A DNA stretch of 64,000 nt from Metaphire vulgaris (taxonomy: Eukaryota > Annelida > Clitellata > Crassiclitellata > Megascolecidae): NCBI GenBank assembly GCA_018105865.1, contig CM030867.1, positions 5,380,369 through 5,444,368 on the forward strand. The letters run 5' to 3'. The position numbers and the translations under genes are program-made. Below are positions 43,657 to 53,559 of this stretch, one piece after another (position 1 is the first letter of the stretch; the number at the start of each line of letters is the position of its first letter). The notes under the pieces are model-generated. The model searched no databases and was not told where the DNA came from. It was given only the letters and a program-made list of their open reading frames with translations.

Positions 43657-43761
43657 GCGTCTTTATTTTCCTAAACCGATAGAAGGTTATATGAATATTT
43701 ATGAACCGCGTGCCGCTCTTAATTCATATAATCTTCTGTCGGTTTACGAAAATAAAGACGC
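43657..43761. mobile_element. Mutator-like mini-element (105 bp)
   Basis: The inverted ends are GCGTCTTTATTTTC...GAAAATAAAGACGC. The 9-bp duplication AGGCCGCCG / AGGCCGCGG has one mismatch. The matching place in family A copy 2 (about 48745-48755) is uninterrupted. The interior AAGGTTATATGAATATTTAT is shared with 42561-42773. Confidence 0.78.
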
Positions 43762-43857
43762 AGGCCGCGGGGGGCCTGCAGCCATCTTACGATGCTCCGA
43801 CCGACGCGACCGTGTAACGAGCCTGTGACCAGTCTAGGCTATTAATAGATGTCAATG

Positions 43858-43941
43858 GAGGCAGAGAATCGCAAACTCGCCAACAATGTTCGCCGGCAAA
43901 GTTCCCTAGTGAAGCATCAGCTTAAGACAACACGTAAGAAA
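43858..43941 (+). pseudogene. Remnant of a coding exon cut by two P-like insertions
   Basis: Skipping both insertions, reading from 41400 through 42884-42914 to 43866 gives VAAAGECEAENRKLANNVRR, then QSSLVKHQLKTTRKKVR. A GTAAGG donor lies at 43942. The sequence is a charged helix suited to a coiled coil. I do not recognise the gene. The upstream exon limit is not visible. Confidence 0.4.
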
Positions 43942-44068
43942 GTAAGGTAGTTGTATTCTAGTCGGAATCCAAAGAGTGAGTGTCGAATATTATATTAAAC
44001 TCAAACTAAGCGTCTCTATAGAGTTCCATCATTGGATGGGAGGCGTGGCTTGGAACTGTCAGTACCAC

Positions 44069-44342
44069 CAGAGACGTCATTTCACTGTTTTTCAGGGGGG
44101 GGGCAAAACACTTTTGATTCCTGACAAGTTACAAGTTTGCGAAAAAGTTGACGACCTTTTTTTTTTTTGCTCGTCAGCCGTTTATAACGGTTAGTTACTT
44201 TTCAGACTAGACTACTCCACATCATATCAGGGTCCTTTAGGACATGTAAAAAACTAAATACTAAATAACACAAGAAAAAAAATGTTTTCCTCAAAATCAG
44301 GGGGGGGCAAATGCCCCCCTGCCTCCCCAAATGACGTTCCTG
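44069..44342. mobile_element. hAT-type MITE CAGAGACGTCATTT (274 bp)
   Basis: The left end CAGAGACGTCATTT is answered by AAATGACGTTCCTG on the right. AGTACCAC is duplicated at 44061-44068 and 44344-44351, with one extra A at the right junction. G-runs and mirrored C-runs lie inside. It is non-coding. Confidence 0.75.
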
Positions 44343-44368
44343 AAGTACCACACGTGACAGATACCAGA

Positions 44369-45986
44369 TCTTGTCTTGTCTTGTCTTCAACCGTCTTCGC
44401 TCCGAAGATTGGTTGCATTATGAACTGTCATCTTCCAGATGTTACGATCTTCTGCTCTTCTTATCGCCTCGATAGCGAGTCCTGTCCAGTCTTTGATGTT
44501 GTCTTCCCACTTTTTTTATTGGCCTGCCTTTTTTCGTGATCCAGGCATTGTGCCCTGCATTATACCCTTCTCCAGACATTCCTGTTTTGTTCGCATAATA
44601 TGTCCCCAGCATTTCAGTATTCTTTTCTTTACTGTTTCCAGTAGGGTTCTTTGAACTCCTGCTTTATCCATTACCCACTCATTCGTCTTCTTTGCTTTCC
44701 AGGAAACTCTCATTATCTGTCTTAAACCTTTCATTTCGAATGCCTGTATGCGCCGTTCATCTTCCTTCATTATTGTCCAGCTTTTACAGCCATATGTGGC
44801 GACCGGCCACACCATTGATCTCATTAACCGGACTTTTGTGCTCACAGGGATGTTGTGACTTTTCCATATTTTGTTTAATGATGTTCCCGCCCCACGTGCT
44901 TTATTCAATATGCTTCTTATGTCGGCTTTGCTTGAAGTGTCGTCTGATATGATGGACTCTAAATACGGGAAGGTATTAACCTGTTACAATACTGTACTCT
45001 GAATTTTGATGTTGCAGCTCTTGTCTTTGGTTGCCATTACCTTGGTGTTATCAATATTAATCATCATGTTGTATTTTTTCCTATTTTATCCACCCTAGAT
45101 ACCAAATCTTGTAATTCTTTGTTTGAGCCACCGAATAGTATGATATCGCCTGCGTATCTTAAGTTTTAAACCTTCTTCCCTCCTATTCTAATGCCCCCCG
45201 TGAAACCGTCCAGTGCTTCTCTCATTACCTTTTCTCCTACGATGTTAAACAGATAAGGCGATATAACACAGCCCTGTCTTACTCCTTTCTTTATTTTTAG
45301 CCAATTTGACAGTGTTCCGGCCACCCTGACTTTTGCTTTCTGTTTGTTATACAATTTTATCAAAATTTCTATTAGATGCGGTGTATATCCCATCTCTATC
45401 ATGCTTAACCACAGTTCCGCGTGTTTTACTGAGTCAAATGCTTTCTTAAAATCTACAAAACACATGTAGAAGTATCCTGAGATATGTTATTTGGTCGCGT
45501 GTGTCTCTCCTTTTACGGAATCCTGCTAGTTCTATAGCCATCTCACTTTCTGTTTTTGCTCGTATTCTTTCGAGTATGATTCTCAGAATTATCTTACTTG
45601 CCTGCGACACAAAAGCAATTGTTCTATAGTTACTGCAGTTTCTACGGTCTCCCTTTTTTGGTAGCGGGAGGAAGTATGAGTGTGCCCAGTCTTCAGGCCA
45701 CTCGCCACTTTCCCACAATGCTGTGCAGATCTCATGCATTCTGTTGATCACTGCCTCTCCTCCATCCTTAGGCAATTCAATTGGTATTCCATCCGGTCCT
45801 GACGCCTTATTGTTTGCTGTATCCTTCATTCTTCATTGCTCTCGCTATTTCAGATCTAAGTGGCGGCGATTCTTTTGGTGTGTCATGAACAGTATGTTTG
45901 ATTTTCGTTATGATGTCTTTTTCATCATCATAATAAAGTTCTTTACAGTACTCTTTCCATCGCTCTGCAATTTTGTCTGTTTCTGT
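44369..45986 (-). mobile_element. LINE K, RT to 3' end (part 2)
   Basis: The minus strand reads ASGPDGIPIELPKDGGEAV, EWPEDWAHSYFLPLPKKGDR, AGFRKRRDTRDQITYLRIL (45829-45446), FVDFKKAFDSVKHAELW, GVRQGCVISPYLFN (45465-45166), then MVWPVATYGCKSW and KRILKCWGHIMRT (44908-44516). The tail is (AAGAC)n at 44369-44390. The catalytic (Y/F)ADD falls in a broken stretch near 45130. It is dead, with several frameshifts. This is a LINE group distinct from the CR1-like copies. Confidence 0.9.
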
Positions 45987-46905
45987 CAGTGATGTGAAGC
46001 CTTGGTCTTGGTCTTAGCCTCGAGGCTGCCTCGAGGCCGAATTTCAAAGTCTTGGCCTTGGTCTTCAGGTCTAATGTCTTGGTCTTGGCCTCGTGGATTA
46101 GTGCCTTGGACTTTGGCCTTGGTCTTGGAAGCAAGTGCCTTGGTCACATCACAAGGCACTGATGGCAGCTATAGTTTGTCATTACAACATGTGTACAATG
46201 TGCAGTACAAGTTACAACCACTTTAGTCAGTGATTCATTTGATCCAGACTCTGACTACAACATTTTTGCTGAGAGGAATTTCATAAGCTTGAGGCCACTG
46301 TTTTCTGGGCTTCTTTGTGTGCCTGCAACTTCGGTCCCCATTGAAAGTATTTTCACAAGGAGGAATTGTAATGAGACCGCATCGAGCCATGCTTGGGAAT
46401 GAGCTGCTTGAAACGTTGATGTTCTTGCGCAGCAATGGCAAATAAGTGAAATGGGCAGTTTTTTGTTTAGATAATGACAACATATTTATTATTATAGCTG
46501 CAAGTAACTGAAAAACCAAAAGCTGAATACAGTATGCAGAATGTAGATCATACTAACTAAAATGTTCAATGCATTATTACACATTTACAAAACAACAAGA
46601 TTTACTAGTTTATTATTAGGCTGTGGTGTTAGCTCTTTCACATAGTACAATAGTGTAACAATTGTCAGCGCTACTGTAGTGTACATATTTCATATTTATA
46701 TTACATTACGAGTGTGACCCTACCGATAGTTAAAATGGATGGAAGCCTTGGCCTTGGTCTTGAGTGAAATGTTTTGGCCTTGGCCTCGGTCTTGTAGGTC
46801 ACTGCCTAATTGGCCTTGGAGCTCAGAGTCTTGGCCTTGGTCTTGAGGGTTAGCGTCTTGGCCTTGGCCTTGGCCTTGTACTGGTCTGCCTTGGTCACAT
46901 CACTT
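45987..46905 (+). mobile_element. hAT element with CTTGGCC-rich ends (919 bp)
   Basis: The ends are CAGTGATGTGA and TCACATCACTT, with an 8-bp duplication GTTTCTGT (45979-45986; 46906-46913). Both subterminal regions are arrays of CTTGGTCTTGGCC units (46005-46145; 46745-46895). Between them the + strand encodes a hAT transposase C-terminus: LCVPATSVPIESIF, a one-base shift, then GGIVMRPHRAMLGNELL and a stop at 46444. It is inserted in LINE K. Confidence 0.9.
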
Positions 46906-47330
46906 GTTTCTGTTAGTAGATCGTTGTCCGATGATAAGATGCCATTGTAGTTTGTAATGGACAGAGTTATTTGGAAAAACTTTCGCATGTTTCCTTTCTT
47001 TTGTGATTCTTCTACCTCCTCGCATATTTCCTCTAGTTGTTTTACTTGGTCTTGCTTTAGTTTCCTTTGTATTTCTCTTAGTTTTTTGTACTGATCGTGA
47101 TCTTTATTCTTCGCCTCTCTTTTTCCGCTATTAGCTTTTGTGTTTCCTCTGTTACCCATTCTTTTGATCTGTTGTTCTTTATGAATCCAATTGTGTTTTC
47201 TGCCGTTCCCATCACTATTGCTTTAAGTTCTTGTCAAAGAGACTCAGGTGTTTTCTCTTCTTGTATCTTATTTAATGCCTCGAACCTGTTGTTAACCTCT
47301 GCTGCGTATTCCACTCGCTACTGTAGGTTA
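46906..47330 (-). mobile_element. LINE K, linker upstream of RT (part 1)
   Basis: The minus frame 47159-46806 reads GKREAKNKDHDQYKKLREIQ, KLKQDQVKQLEEICEEVEES and GNMRKFFQITLSITNYNG, a charged linker typical between endonuclease and RT in this LINE group. It joins 45986 across the hAT element. The 5' end is lost near 47330. Confidence 0.75.
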
Positions 47331-47399
47331 GCCGCACACGTATTGAAATTCGTATACGTTATAGTGGTGACTGATTGAACCGGTCCTCCGCCGATGTAA

Positions 47400-47775
47400 T
47401 TGTCACGAATTTCCGAAATTATTGTACGCCTTCACCCTTCTCGATCCAGCACCGTGGAAATGAAGCCAATCTACCCGGTCCTCGGTCATAACAACTCCGG
47501 CGGAAAAAGAGTTTTATGTTACCAGATAAGTTATACATCATGTTATGTTATATGTTATAAACGGGTTGGGAGACATAAACAGCATTTTTTTAGTGCAAGA
47601 GTGGTGGACAGATGGAATGAACTGGACGAGGGGATAGTAACGGCTACAACTGTAAACGAGTTCAAAATAAACCTCAGTAGTTTAGGATATTAGATTGGAC
47701 GGGGAGCAACAGTGGTTCTCACACAGGGCAGTCCCTACTGAACCACTTTAAACCTTGTTATATTATATTATATTA
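47400..47775 (+). mobile_element. LINE L, last codons and tail
   Basis: The frame ending at 47693 contains RVGRHKQHFFSARVVDRWNE, then LDEGIV and VNEFKINL, the C-terminal FFS-RVVD-WN-LP block of CR1-group LINEs. It ends in a (TTATA)n tail at 47757-47778. The upstream part is broken. Confidence 0.7.
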
Positions 47776-47819
47776 TTATTACCAGTTTTATGATACCAGA
47801 TCAGTTGGGGAAAATCTAA

Positions 47820-48110
47820 TGACACACAAAACACATTGGGTTGTCAGACTTTTCAGGACGTTAAAGAAGCACAAAAAACTACAATGATGGTCTTTTTTGC
47901 TGGTTGTACGCCTTCAGCCTTCTCGATCCAGCGCCGTGAAAATGAAGTCTATGTACCCAGACTACCCGGTTGGGACTTTTTAGGACGTTAAATGTGCAAA
48001 ATAACTGAAAAAGAAAAAAAACTAGTGGTTACCTTATTCTTTGTCGGTTATTTTAAGGACGTTAAATATGCAAAAAAGCCCAAAGAACTAATGACCTTTT
48101 TAGCATTCAA
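47820..48110. repeat. Inverted relatives of the 1-255 tandem repeat
   Basis: GACTTTTCAGGACGTTAAAG followed by AAGCACAAAAAACTA is the reverse complement type of 211-255. Similar units recur at 47975-48020 and 48050-48100. It is probably a decayed repeat family of unknown class. Confidence 0.6.
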
Positions 48111-48284
48111 ATTCAATATCAAGCAATTACAAAGTCATTTTAATCTAGAGTAATGTCTGAAATACTTCATTTTAAGATTAAGGACCTAGAAATAAGGAAC
48201 TGCTTCGGTGCTGCTTTTGAAATCTCTATAGAATAAACGAGATTTTACTTACTTTCTTACTTATGGGGCCATGTGCGAAATGAC

Positions 48285-48842
48285 CATTGACGTCTATTAA
48301 TAGCCTAGACTGGTCATGGCCTATAGCCTGTAATTGCAGCAACTGAGGCTCAAATTCCACCATTTTTCTAAGCTCATGAGTGTGTTAACTTATCGTTAAT
48401 GCTCTAATGTGGCGAACTCGTTGAAAATTTCGGCATGCACCGCGTACAACAGAACGGCCTCTAATTCCTAAACTAATCTCCCAATTGGGGGCGGAAGATG
48501 GCAGAGTGGGTTACGTGCTGGAGCGTCAGGCTGACGGAGCGGGTTCAAGCCCCGTCAGTGCCCCTAGTGGCTTTCACACAGGCATTAATGCCGCCACTTA
48601 AAATCAAAATCATGCTAAGTAATCGACCTAAAATTAATTCATACGGCCAAAAATAGCTTATATAATCAGGAATCTATATATACGAGTGAAAAATCACCAA
48701 AAAGGAATTTAAATAGCAAAACGGGGAAGTTCAAGTCGGCAATAGTGAGGCTGCCGCGGTCGGCAGCCATCTTACGTTTCTCCGACCGTGGCCTCAGATT
48801 AACGAGCCTATGACCAGTCTAGGCTATTAATAGACGTCAATG
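48285..48842 (+). mobile_element. TIR family A, copy 2 (558 bp), P-superfamily-like
   Basis: It has the same inverted ends as 42915-43857 (CATTGACGTCTATTAATAGC) and a perfect 8-bp duplication GAAATGAC at 48277-48284 and 48843-48850. The interior aligns with copy 1 on both sides of the insertions found in each copy. The THAP start is damaged (no ATG). It contains a tRNA-derived SINE at 48487-48613. Confidence 0.9.
48487..48613 (+). mobile_element. tRNA-derived SINE
   Basis: Pol III promoter boxes are present: A box TGGCAGAGTGG (48499-48509) and B box GGGTTCAAGCCCC (48541-48553). They sit within a tRNA-like head (GGGGC...GCCCC) followed by a short unrelated body with AGTGGC/GCCACT pairing and an A-rich end. 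It is absent from family A copy 1, which has the empty site near 43110. Flanking CTAAxTAATC repeats are a likely target duplication. Confidence 0.75.
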
Positions 48843-48951
48843 GAAATGACACTGTGACTGACATTGTAGAAGACTAGTGGTGCTTTTGCACTGCTTTCTA
48901 GTAGAATATGTTTGCAGTGGGAGAATTGATTTTTTCCAATTTTCGTTAAAA

Positions 48952-49137
48952 ATGTCTTTTGCGAAGATCGCTAGGGCTTCTTTGTTAAGAACTGAGCAAG
49001 AGCTTCATTTCATTTCTGAAAGGAGAACGTTGTTATGCGCTGTCACGAAGAATAAAGTGAAGTTTTACCATACTAACAATGGAGCCTATGGACATCCGCG
49101 GACAACTGCAACAGCAAAATCAGATAGTACTTATTTC
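48952..49137 (+). CDS. Unrecognised exon-like ORF interrupted by a hAT element
   Basis: ATG at 48952 opens MSFAKIARASLLRTEQELHF, then ISERRTLLCAVTKNKVKFYH. The frame is cut by the hAT insertion at 49138. Beyond it, from 50230, codons LKNLTQFFHCHG lead to a possible GGCAG/GTGACA donor at about 50264. The pre-insertion reading is thus an exon of about 74 codons. No domain is recognised. It may be a host gene exon or captured sequence; transcription is unknown. Confidence 0.35.
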
Positions 49138-50221
49138 CAGTGTTGTATGAAGTACTCAGTTTGAATACTCAAGTAAAAGTAAAAGTATTATGTCATTTAT
49201 TTACTTAAGTAAAAGTAAAAAGTACTTATGAAAATAGTTACTTAAGTAAAAGTAAAAAAGTACTCCCCAAAAGTTACTTTTTAAGTAAAAAGTAAAAAGT
49301 ATCGCGATAGACGGAATCGTCAACAGCTCCACATTATCATGTTAAATCACATTTTTATTAGGGCCTAATATTTTAAACAACATGCAGTAGCCTCAACAGT
49401 CAACACGTACATATATCAGGGCTGAAAATGTGGTTTAAAAACCTAGGTGTTTTAGGGTTTGAAAAAACAACTGAAAAAGTCAAAATTTAGGCTTTTAGGG
49501 TTTTGTTCTATAAAAAGAAAAATGAAAACTTATATTTAATGTTCTTAAAGTTTTTTACTCTCTGCAGACAGAGAAACATACGTGTGGCACGAATTTAGAG
49601 AAAGGTTGGAACTTCAGCCATTGTTTATATGGGTCATCACTGCCAGCAAATAACTGAGAAAGTTGCCATTAAGAGAATTGACAAAATCAATTACAAATCT
49701 CAAAATCAATTACATCAATGAAAGGACACACGACTGTTCTGCAATCTTCTGCAATTGCCCAATCACATGGGCTTTTACATGTGAGAAGAGTATAGCAAAT
49801 GGTTAACCTAAAAATCTAAATTTTATCTTTATAAACCTAGGTTTTTCCAGCCTTGACACGTAGGCCCTATACACCATTAACTTCTACATTAGCAGCGTCA
49901 AAAGTAGCCAGAGCTTGTTGTTCATTCTAACAACCTTGCTTTGGGACTAAGTAAGTACGGGAAGCTGGGAATAATTAAACACCGTGTTTGAACAGCAACA
50001 CAAGTAAATGCAACGAAAGTTGGCGATGAGAAATTTTACTTGTAATGAGACGTGAAAAACATAATGTAACGAAGTAAAAGTACTAATATTTGAATAAAAA
50101 CTTACTTCGTTACAAGTTAAAAGTACTCTGCAAATTGTGTACTTCGTTATAGTGCGAAGTACTCAGAATTGTACTTAAGTATTGTAACGCGTTACTTCTA
50201 CTTCGTTACCGCGCAACACTG
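49138..50221. mobile_element. hAT element with AAGTAAAAGTA-rich ends (1,084 bp)
   Basis: The ends are CAGTGTTGTATGAAGTACT and AGTAACGCGTTAC...GCGCAACACTG. The 8-bp duplication is CTTATTTC / CTTATTTA (one mismatch). Subterminal AAGTACTTTTACTT-type motifs fill about 180 bp at each end, as in hAT families known from fishes and invertebrates. No transposase was found in the AT-rich centre. Confidence 0.87.
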
Positions 50222-50337
50222 CTTATTTAAAAAATTTAACTCAATTCTTCCACTGCCACGGCAGGTGACAATGTAGACCTGGAGAATAGTGGAACCATGG
50301 GGAAATGGCGTAAAGTATAAAAATAGTTTCTTCAAAA

Positions 50338-50499
50338 ATGCCAACGCTTAAAGTAGGCCAGTCTGTGTATTTCCATATTCGATATTCAGATATGCGCACA
50401 TTTGCCGTCGATGACATTCGTTCCATAGAGAAGCCAAAGTTTAATTATGACATTAGATTTAAAGAACCAGTCAAGAATAGGCCGTTACTAGCTTTTCAG
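50338..50499 (+). CDS. Unrecognised 54-codon exon candidate
   Basis: ATG at 50338 opens MPTLKVGQSVYFHIRYSDMR, then TFAVDDIRSIEKPKFNYDIR, and stays open to a CAG/GTGGGT donor at 50499/50500, in phase 0. The composition is protein-like with alternating hydrophobic/charged residues. No domain is recognised. A foldback MITE follows at 50551. It could be a first coding exon. Confidence 0.35.
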
Positions 50500-50550
50500 G
50501 TGGGTGATGCGAGACTTACGGAGCTCACTGTAATTAGTTATAGGCCTATA

Positions 50551-50732
50551 GGGGTATCCAGTGTTTACCAACAAGGTCCGGTTGCTCCGCCCACTGGTGG
50601 GCAGAAAGTTTCCAGAAACCATAGAAACCATTGTTGTCTATTAATAGATGCCAATGGCAGAAGCAGATTTCTTGCCCACCAGCATAGATACTGGCTATGT
50701 TGGTGGGCATAGAGAGTGTTCTGGATACTCTC
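50551..50732. mobile_element. GTATCCAG foldback MITE, copy 2 (182 bp)
   Basis: The ends are GGGGTATCCAGTGTTTACCA and GAGAGTATCCAGAACACTCT on the complementary strand. ATA flanks both sides (50548-50550; 50733-50735), suggesting a 3-bp duplication as in Harbinger. It shares CCGGTTGCTCCGCCCACTGG with copy 1 (39673-40213) but lacks the gene fragment. Confidence 0.72.
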
Positions 50733-50735
50733 ATA

Positions 50736-51553
50736 AGCTTTATTTTGCTATAATAAAACGTCCAAACAGCTACTGGTATATGCAGTACTGTGGGGCTGCA
50801 GAAAAACAGCACATTATTTATTTACTTCTATTGTGGCATTACATATGTAATACAGTTCAAAAAGCACACTACACTTCAGGTATAAAGTCAGCACATTTGG
50901 TGTTGGCTGGGGCTTCGCCCGACACCCACACTTAACTGCGTCACTGGTTGGCCTGCTTGACCCACAGCAATATTTTTTCTTTCGAAACTGAAAATATAGA
51001 ATGTGCAGCCAATGTATGAAAATGAAATGAAATGAAATGGAAAATGTAGAACAATTCTATTTATAGATTGTTATTGATGGTGTTGTTTTTAAGATGTTGA
51101 TGTTTTGTTTTTAAGGTGATGTTTGACATGCTTGCTTCGACACTCTGAACCAATAAATCCCAAACCCTTTTTATTTTGGCTATAACTGTGTCAATCTTGA
51201 TAGAACTTGCGATGTAGCTGAAAGAACCCACAACAGATATGCATGCAAGTTGTGCTCACCACAAGTTTCATCTGTAGCAACTGTATGTAACAAAACAAAT
51301 CACAAAGTAATTATTCCTTTACATTGTATCAATTTGGCAGAGTGGCCATAGTGGGCAGATTGCAGGAAGCATCTTCTGCAACAGCATGTCATGTCACCCT
51401 CTCGTCAGTGTATAAGATGAAGTCAACTTCTACTTACAAGAATGTGTAAAACAACTGTTCTGATTATGTGAAATGAGCTAGGCATTTGGCTGCAGCCAAT
51501 GCCTGCACACAGCTCTTCTTCAGGAACTTCAATTGCAGGTCATTGTGAATACC
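50736..51553. other. No recognised gene
   Basis: I see only AT-rich sequence with short AAATG repeats near 51023; no motif is supported. Confidence 0.5.
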
Positions 51554-52052
51554 GTGTATACTCGCGTATAAGTCGAAAAATTTTTGCCTAAAAATTTGCT
51601 AAAAAACGCAGAGTCGACTTATCTGCGAGTCAATGCAATTTTTGAAAGAATCCTAACCTTTAATTCACTACAAGTTAATTTGCTACAAATGGTACCAGAA
51701 GTGGGGTCATTTATTACATATTTTGTATTAAATGACCCCACTTCTGGTACCATTTCCATAAATAGACCCCACTTCTGGTACCATTTCCATAGATAGACCC
51801 CACTTCTGGTGCCATTTATAAATAGACCCCACTTCTGGTACCATTTATATAAATAGACTCCACTTCTGGTACCATTTCTATAAATAGGATCAGATTCCCG
51901 TCCGATCTGGTACAATTATGCATTTAAAAAACCTGTAAATCTCTAAATTTTCCATGTCAACTTATACGCGGGTCATAGCAAATTTCTTAAATTTTGGCCT
52001 AAAACTGGGGATCGACTTATCTGTGAGATCGACTTATACACGAGTATATACA
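51554..52052. mobile_element. GTATACTCGCGTATAAGTCGA MITE (about 499 bp)
   Basis: The left end GTGTATACTCGCGTATAAGT is answered by ACTTATACACGAGTATATAC on the right. A second inner pair (GAGTCGACTTATCTGCGAGT and GATCGACTTATCTGTGAGA) is repeated near both ends. It contains a minisatellite at 51727-51895. It is non-coding. Confidence 0.8.
51727..51895. repeat. Minisatellite, ACCCCACTTCTGGTACCATT units
   Basis: Five to six units of about 30-33 bp (GACCCCACTTCTGGTACCAT plus a TTCCATAAATA spacer) occur in tandem inside the MITE. One inverted unit (ATGGTACCAGAAGTGGGGTC) sits at 51689-51708. Confidence 0.9.
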
Positions 52053-52204
52053 GTAATGTGTTGGACAGAATTCTTCATAGTTGCACCCACAAAATGACTG
52101 AATTTACACTCGGATTGTAGTCAAGAAACGTGACATTGCAGATGAGAGACTGCTTCACACACAGTATACACGGTATTCACAATCGTGCAAGTAGGACGTA
52201 GAAA

Positions 52205-52675
52205 ATACTTTGCCAGGAACTGACAGTAATGTGATGGGTCAGTGGCTTGAGCATTCGTTTCTTGGGCCCTTTCCTTTGTACAATGCTAATATAATACCAT
52301 GTACGGGATTAGCATCAGTACCCAACACCATTTCTCGCCGCCGCATGGCATTATTTAGACATGCACGGCTGGATGTTAACACCCCAGCACATGGTGCCCT
52401 TGTCTGCGCCATAGCACGTCGTAATGAACATCATCCTCCTACGAACTGGAAGCGACTCCCTGGGAGACCACTATGTTCTTGGATCCAGCAGATTGGAGAT
52501 GGATCCTCCGCTATAGCGCACGAATGGAACATTGAACTAGGACATGGACACTCCACTAGTGGTAGATTGGCTCAATGGACCTCTGCTGTCCAAGCGATTT
52601 GATGATGATGGTGGTGGTGGTGGTGGTGGTGATGATAATGGTGATGATGATGATGATGATGATGATGATGTAGAA
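52205..52675 (+). mobile_element. LINE D-family 3' end with (GGT/GAT)n tail
   Basis: The + frame to 52602 reads RRRMALFRHARLDVNTPAHG, then RLPGRPLCSWIQQIGDGSSA and GRLAQWTSAVQ. This is the same C-terminal block as LINE D (17420-17690) but without its stops. The tail is (GGT)n then (GAT)n at 52603-52675. It is 5'-truncated near 52205. Confidence 0.88.
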
Positions 52676-53559
52676 GATGATGTAGAAGTGCTTGAAAAGG
52701 GCAGATTGCCATTTCTTTTAGAATTTTGTTAAATGTTAATTTTTCTGCACAAATTTAATTACATGTAACTAAAAAAGTATCTGAAATATTTTGACGCTGT
52801 TAGCAATTTTTGTAGGTAATACCATATTATCTCGCATATAAGACACTTTTTTCTCTTAAAAAATCGGTACAGGCGTGGGTTAGGGTGTCCCTTAAAAACC
52901 AACTTTCAAAAAAAGCAGGTCTGACCTTTGAAAATGGTTCCATTCTGATAAAAAACATTGGGTGCAAAATTAGAAGAAAAAATTTCATTGTTTACAGATA
53001 GCTCAAATGGGTCAAAGTTTGCATGAAACATTAAATTTGGAGTCATTCCGTGTCAATTCAACCAATGACCATCTCAAAAAATTGTGAAATTTACGACAAA
53101 TGCTCCTCAAACATCCATCTAAAAGATTGCAAAATTCTAGCCTGCTCTCTTGAGTAGTTTTTGAGATATTCAACTTTTATAGTACCTGGGGTGGGTCGTT
53201 TTTTGTTGTTTCGCGGCAGCCACTTAAATTTTTCACAACTTCAGACCTCTGTAACTTCAGAAATATCATAGCTAGGGGGCTGAAACTTTCTGGACTTATT
53301 CACTACTAGTAGTATTTTATAAAACAAGAGTAAGACTTTGTCTTTTGGAAAAAGTGTCCTCACTGCAGAGTCACAAAAATGGAAGAAAAAATTGCTCCTT
53401 TGCTGATATTCAATGTTTAGCTCTCCAAATGGAACCTTGATCTTTATTTCAGAGTTGTAACTTTTATTCTGTTAACTGTCCAGTAGCTATATTTTCTCTC
53501 ATTGCAAACAGATTTTCCATATTGTTAATCCCTGCGTTTCTACAGGGTCTAAAAATGGC

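Larger units (their letters stand above)
42915..43857 (+). mobile_element. TIR family A, copy 1 (943 bp), P-superfamily-like with THAP start
   Basis: The inverted ends begin CATTGACGTCTATTAATAGC and run about 33 bp to GACTGGTCAT-type text. The perfect 8-bp duplication is GAGGCAGA (42907-42914; 43858-43865). Just inside the left end a start codon opens a THAP-like zinc-finger N-terminus (43058). P elements combine CA-starting ends, an 8-bp duplication and a THAP DNA-binding domain. Two younger elements sit inside (43151-43553, 43657-43761). Copy 2 at 48285-48842 gives the empty sites. Confidence 0.88.

Noticed and set aside
48487..48561. Functional tRNA gene
   Set aside because: The cloverleaf is imperfect, an unrelated body and A-rich end follow, and the empty site exists in the sister element, so a SINE is the better explanation.
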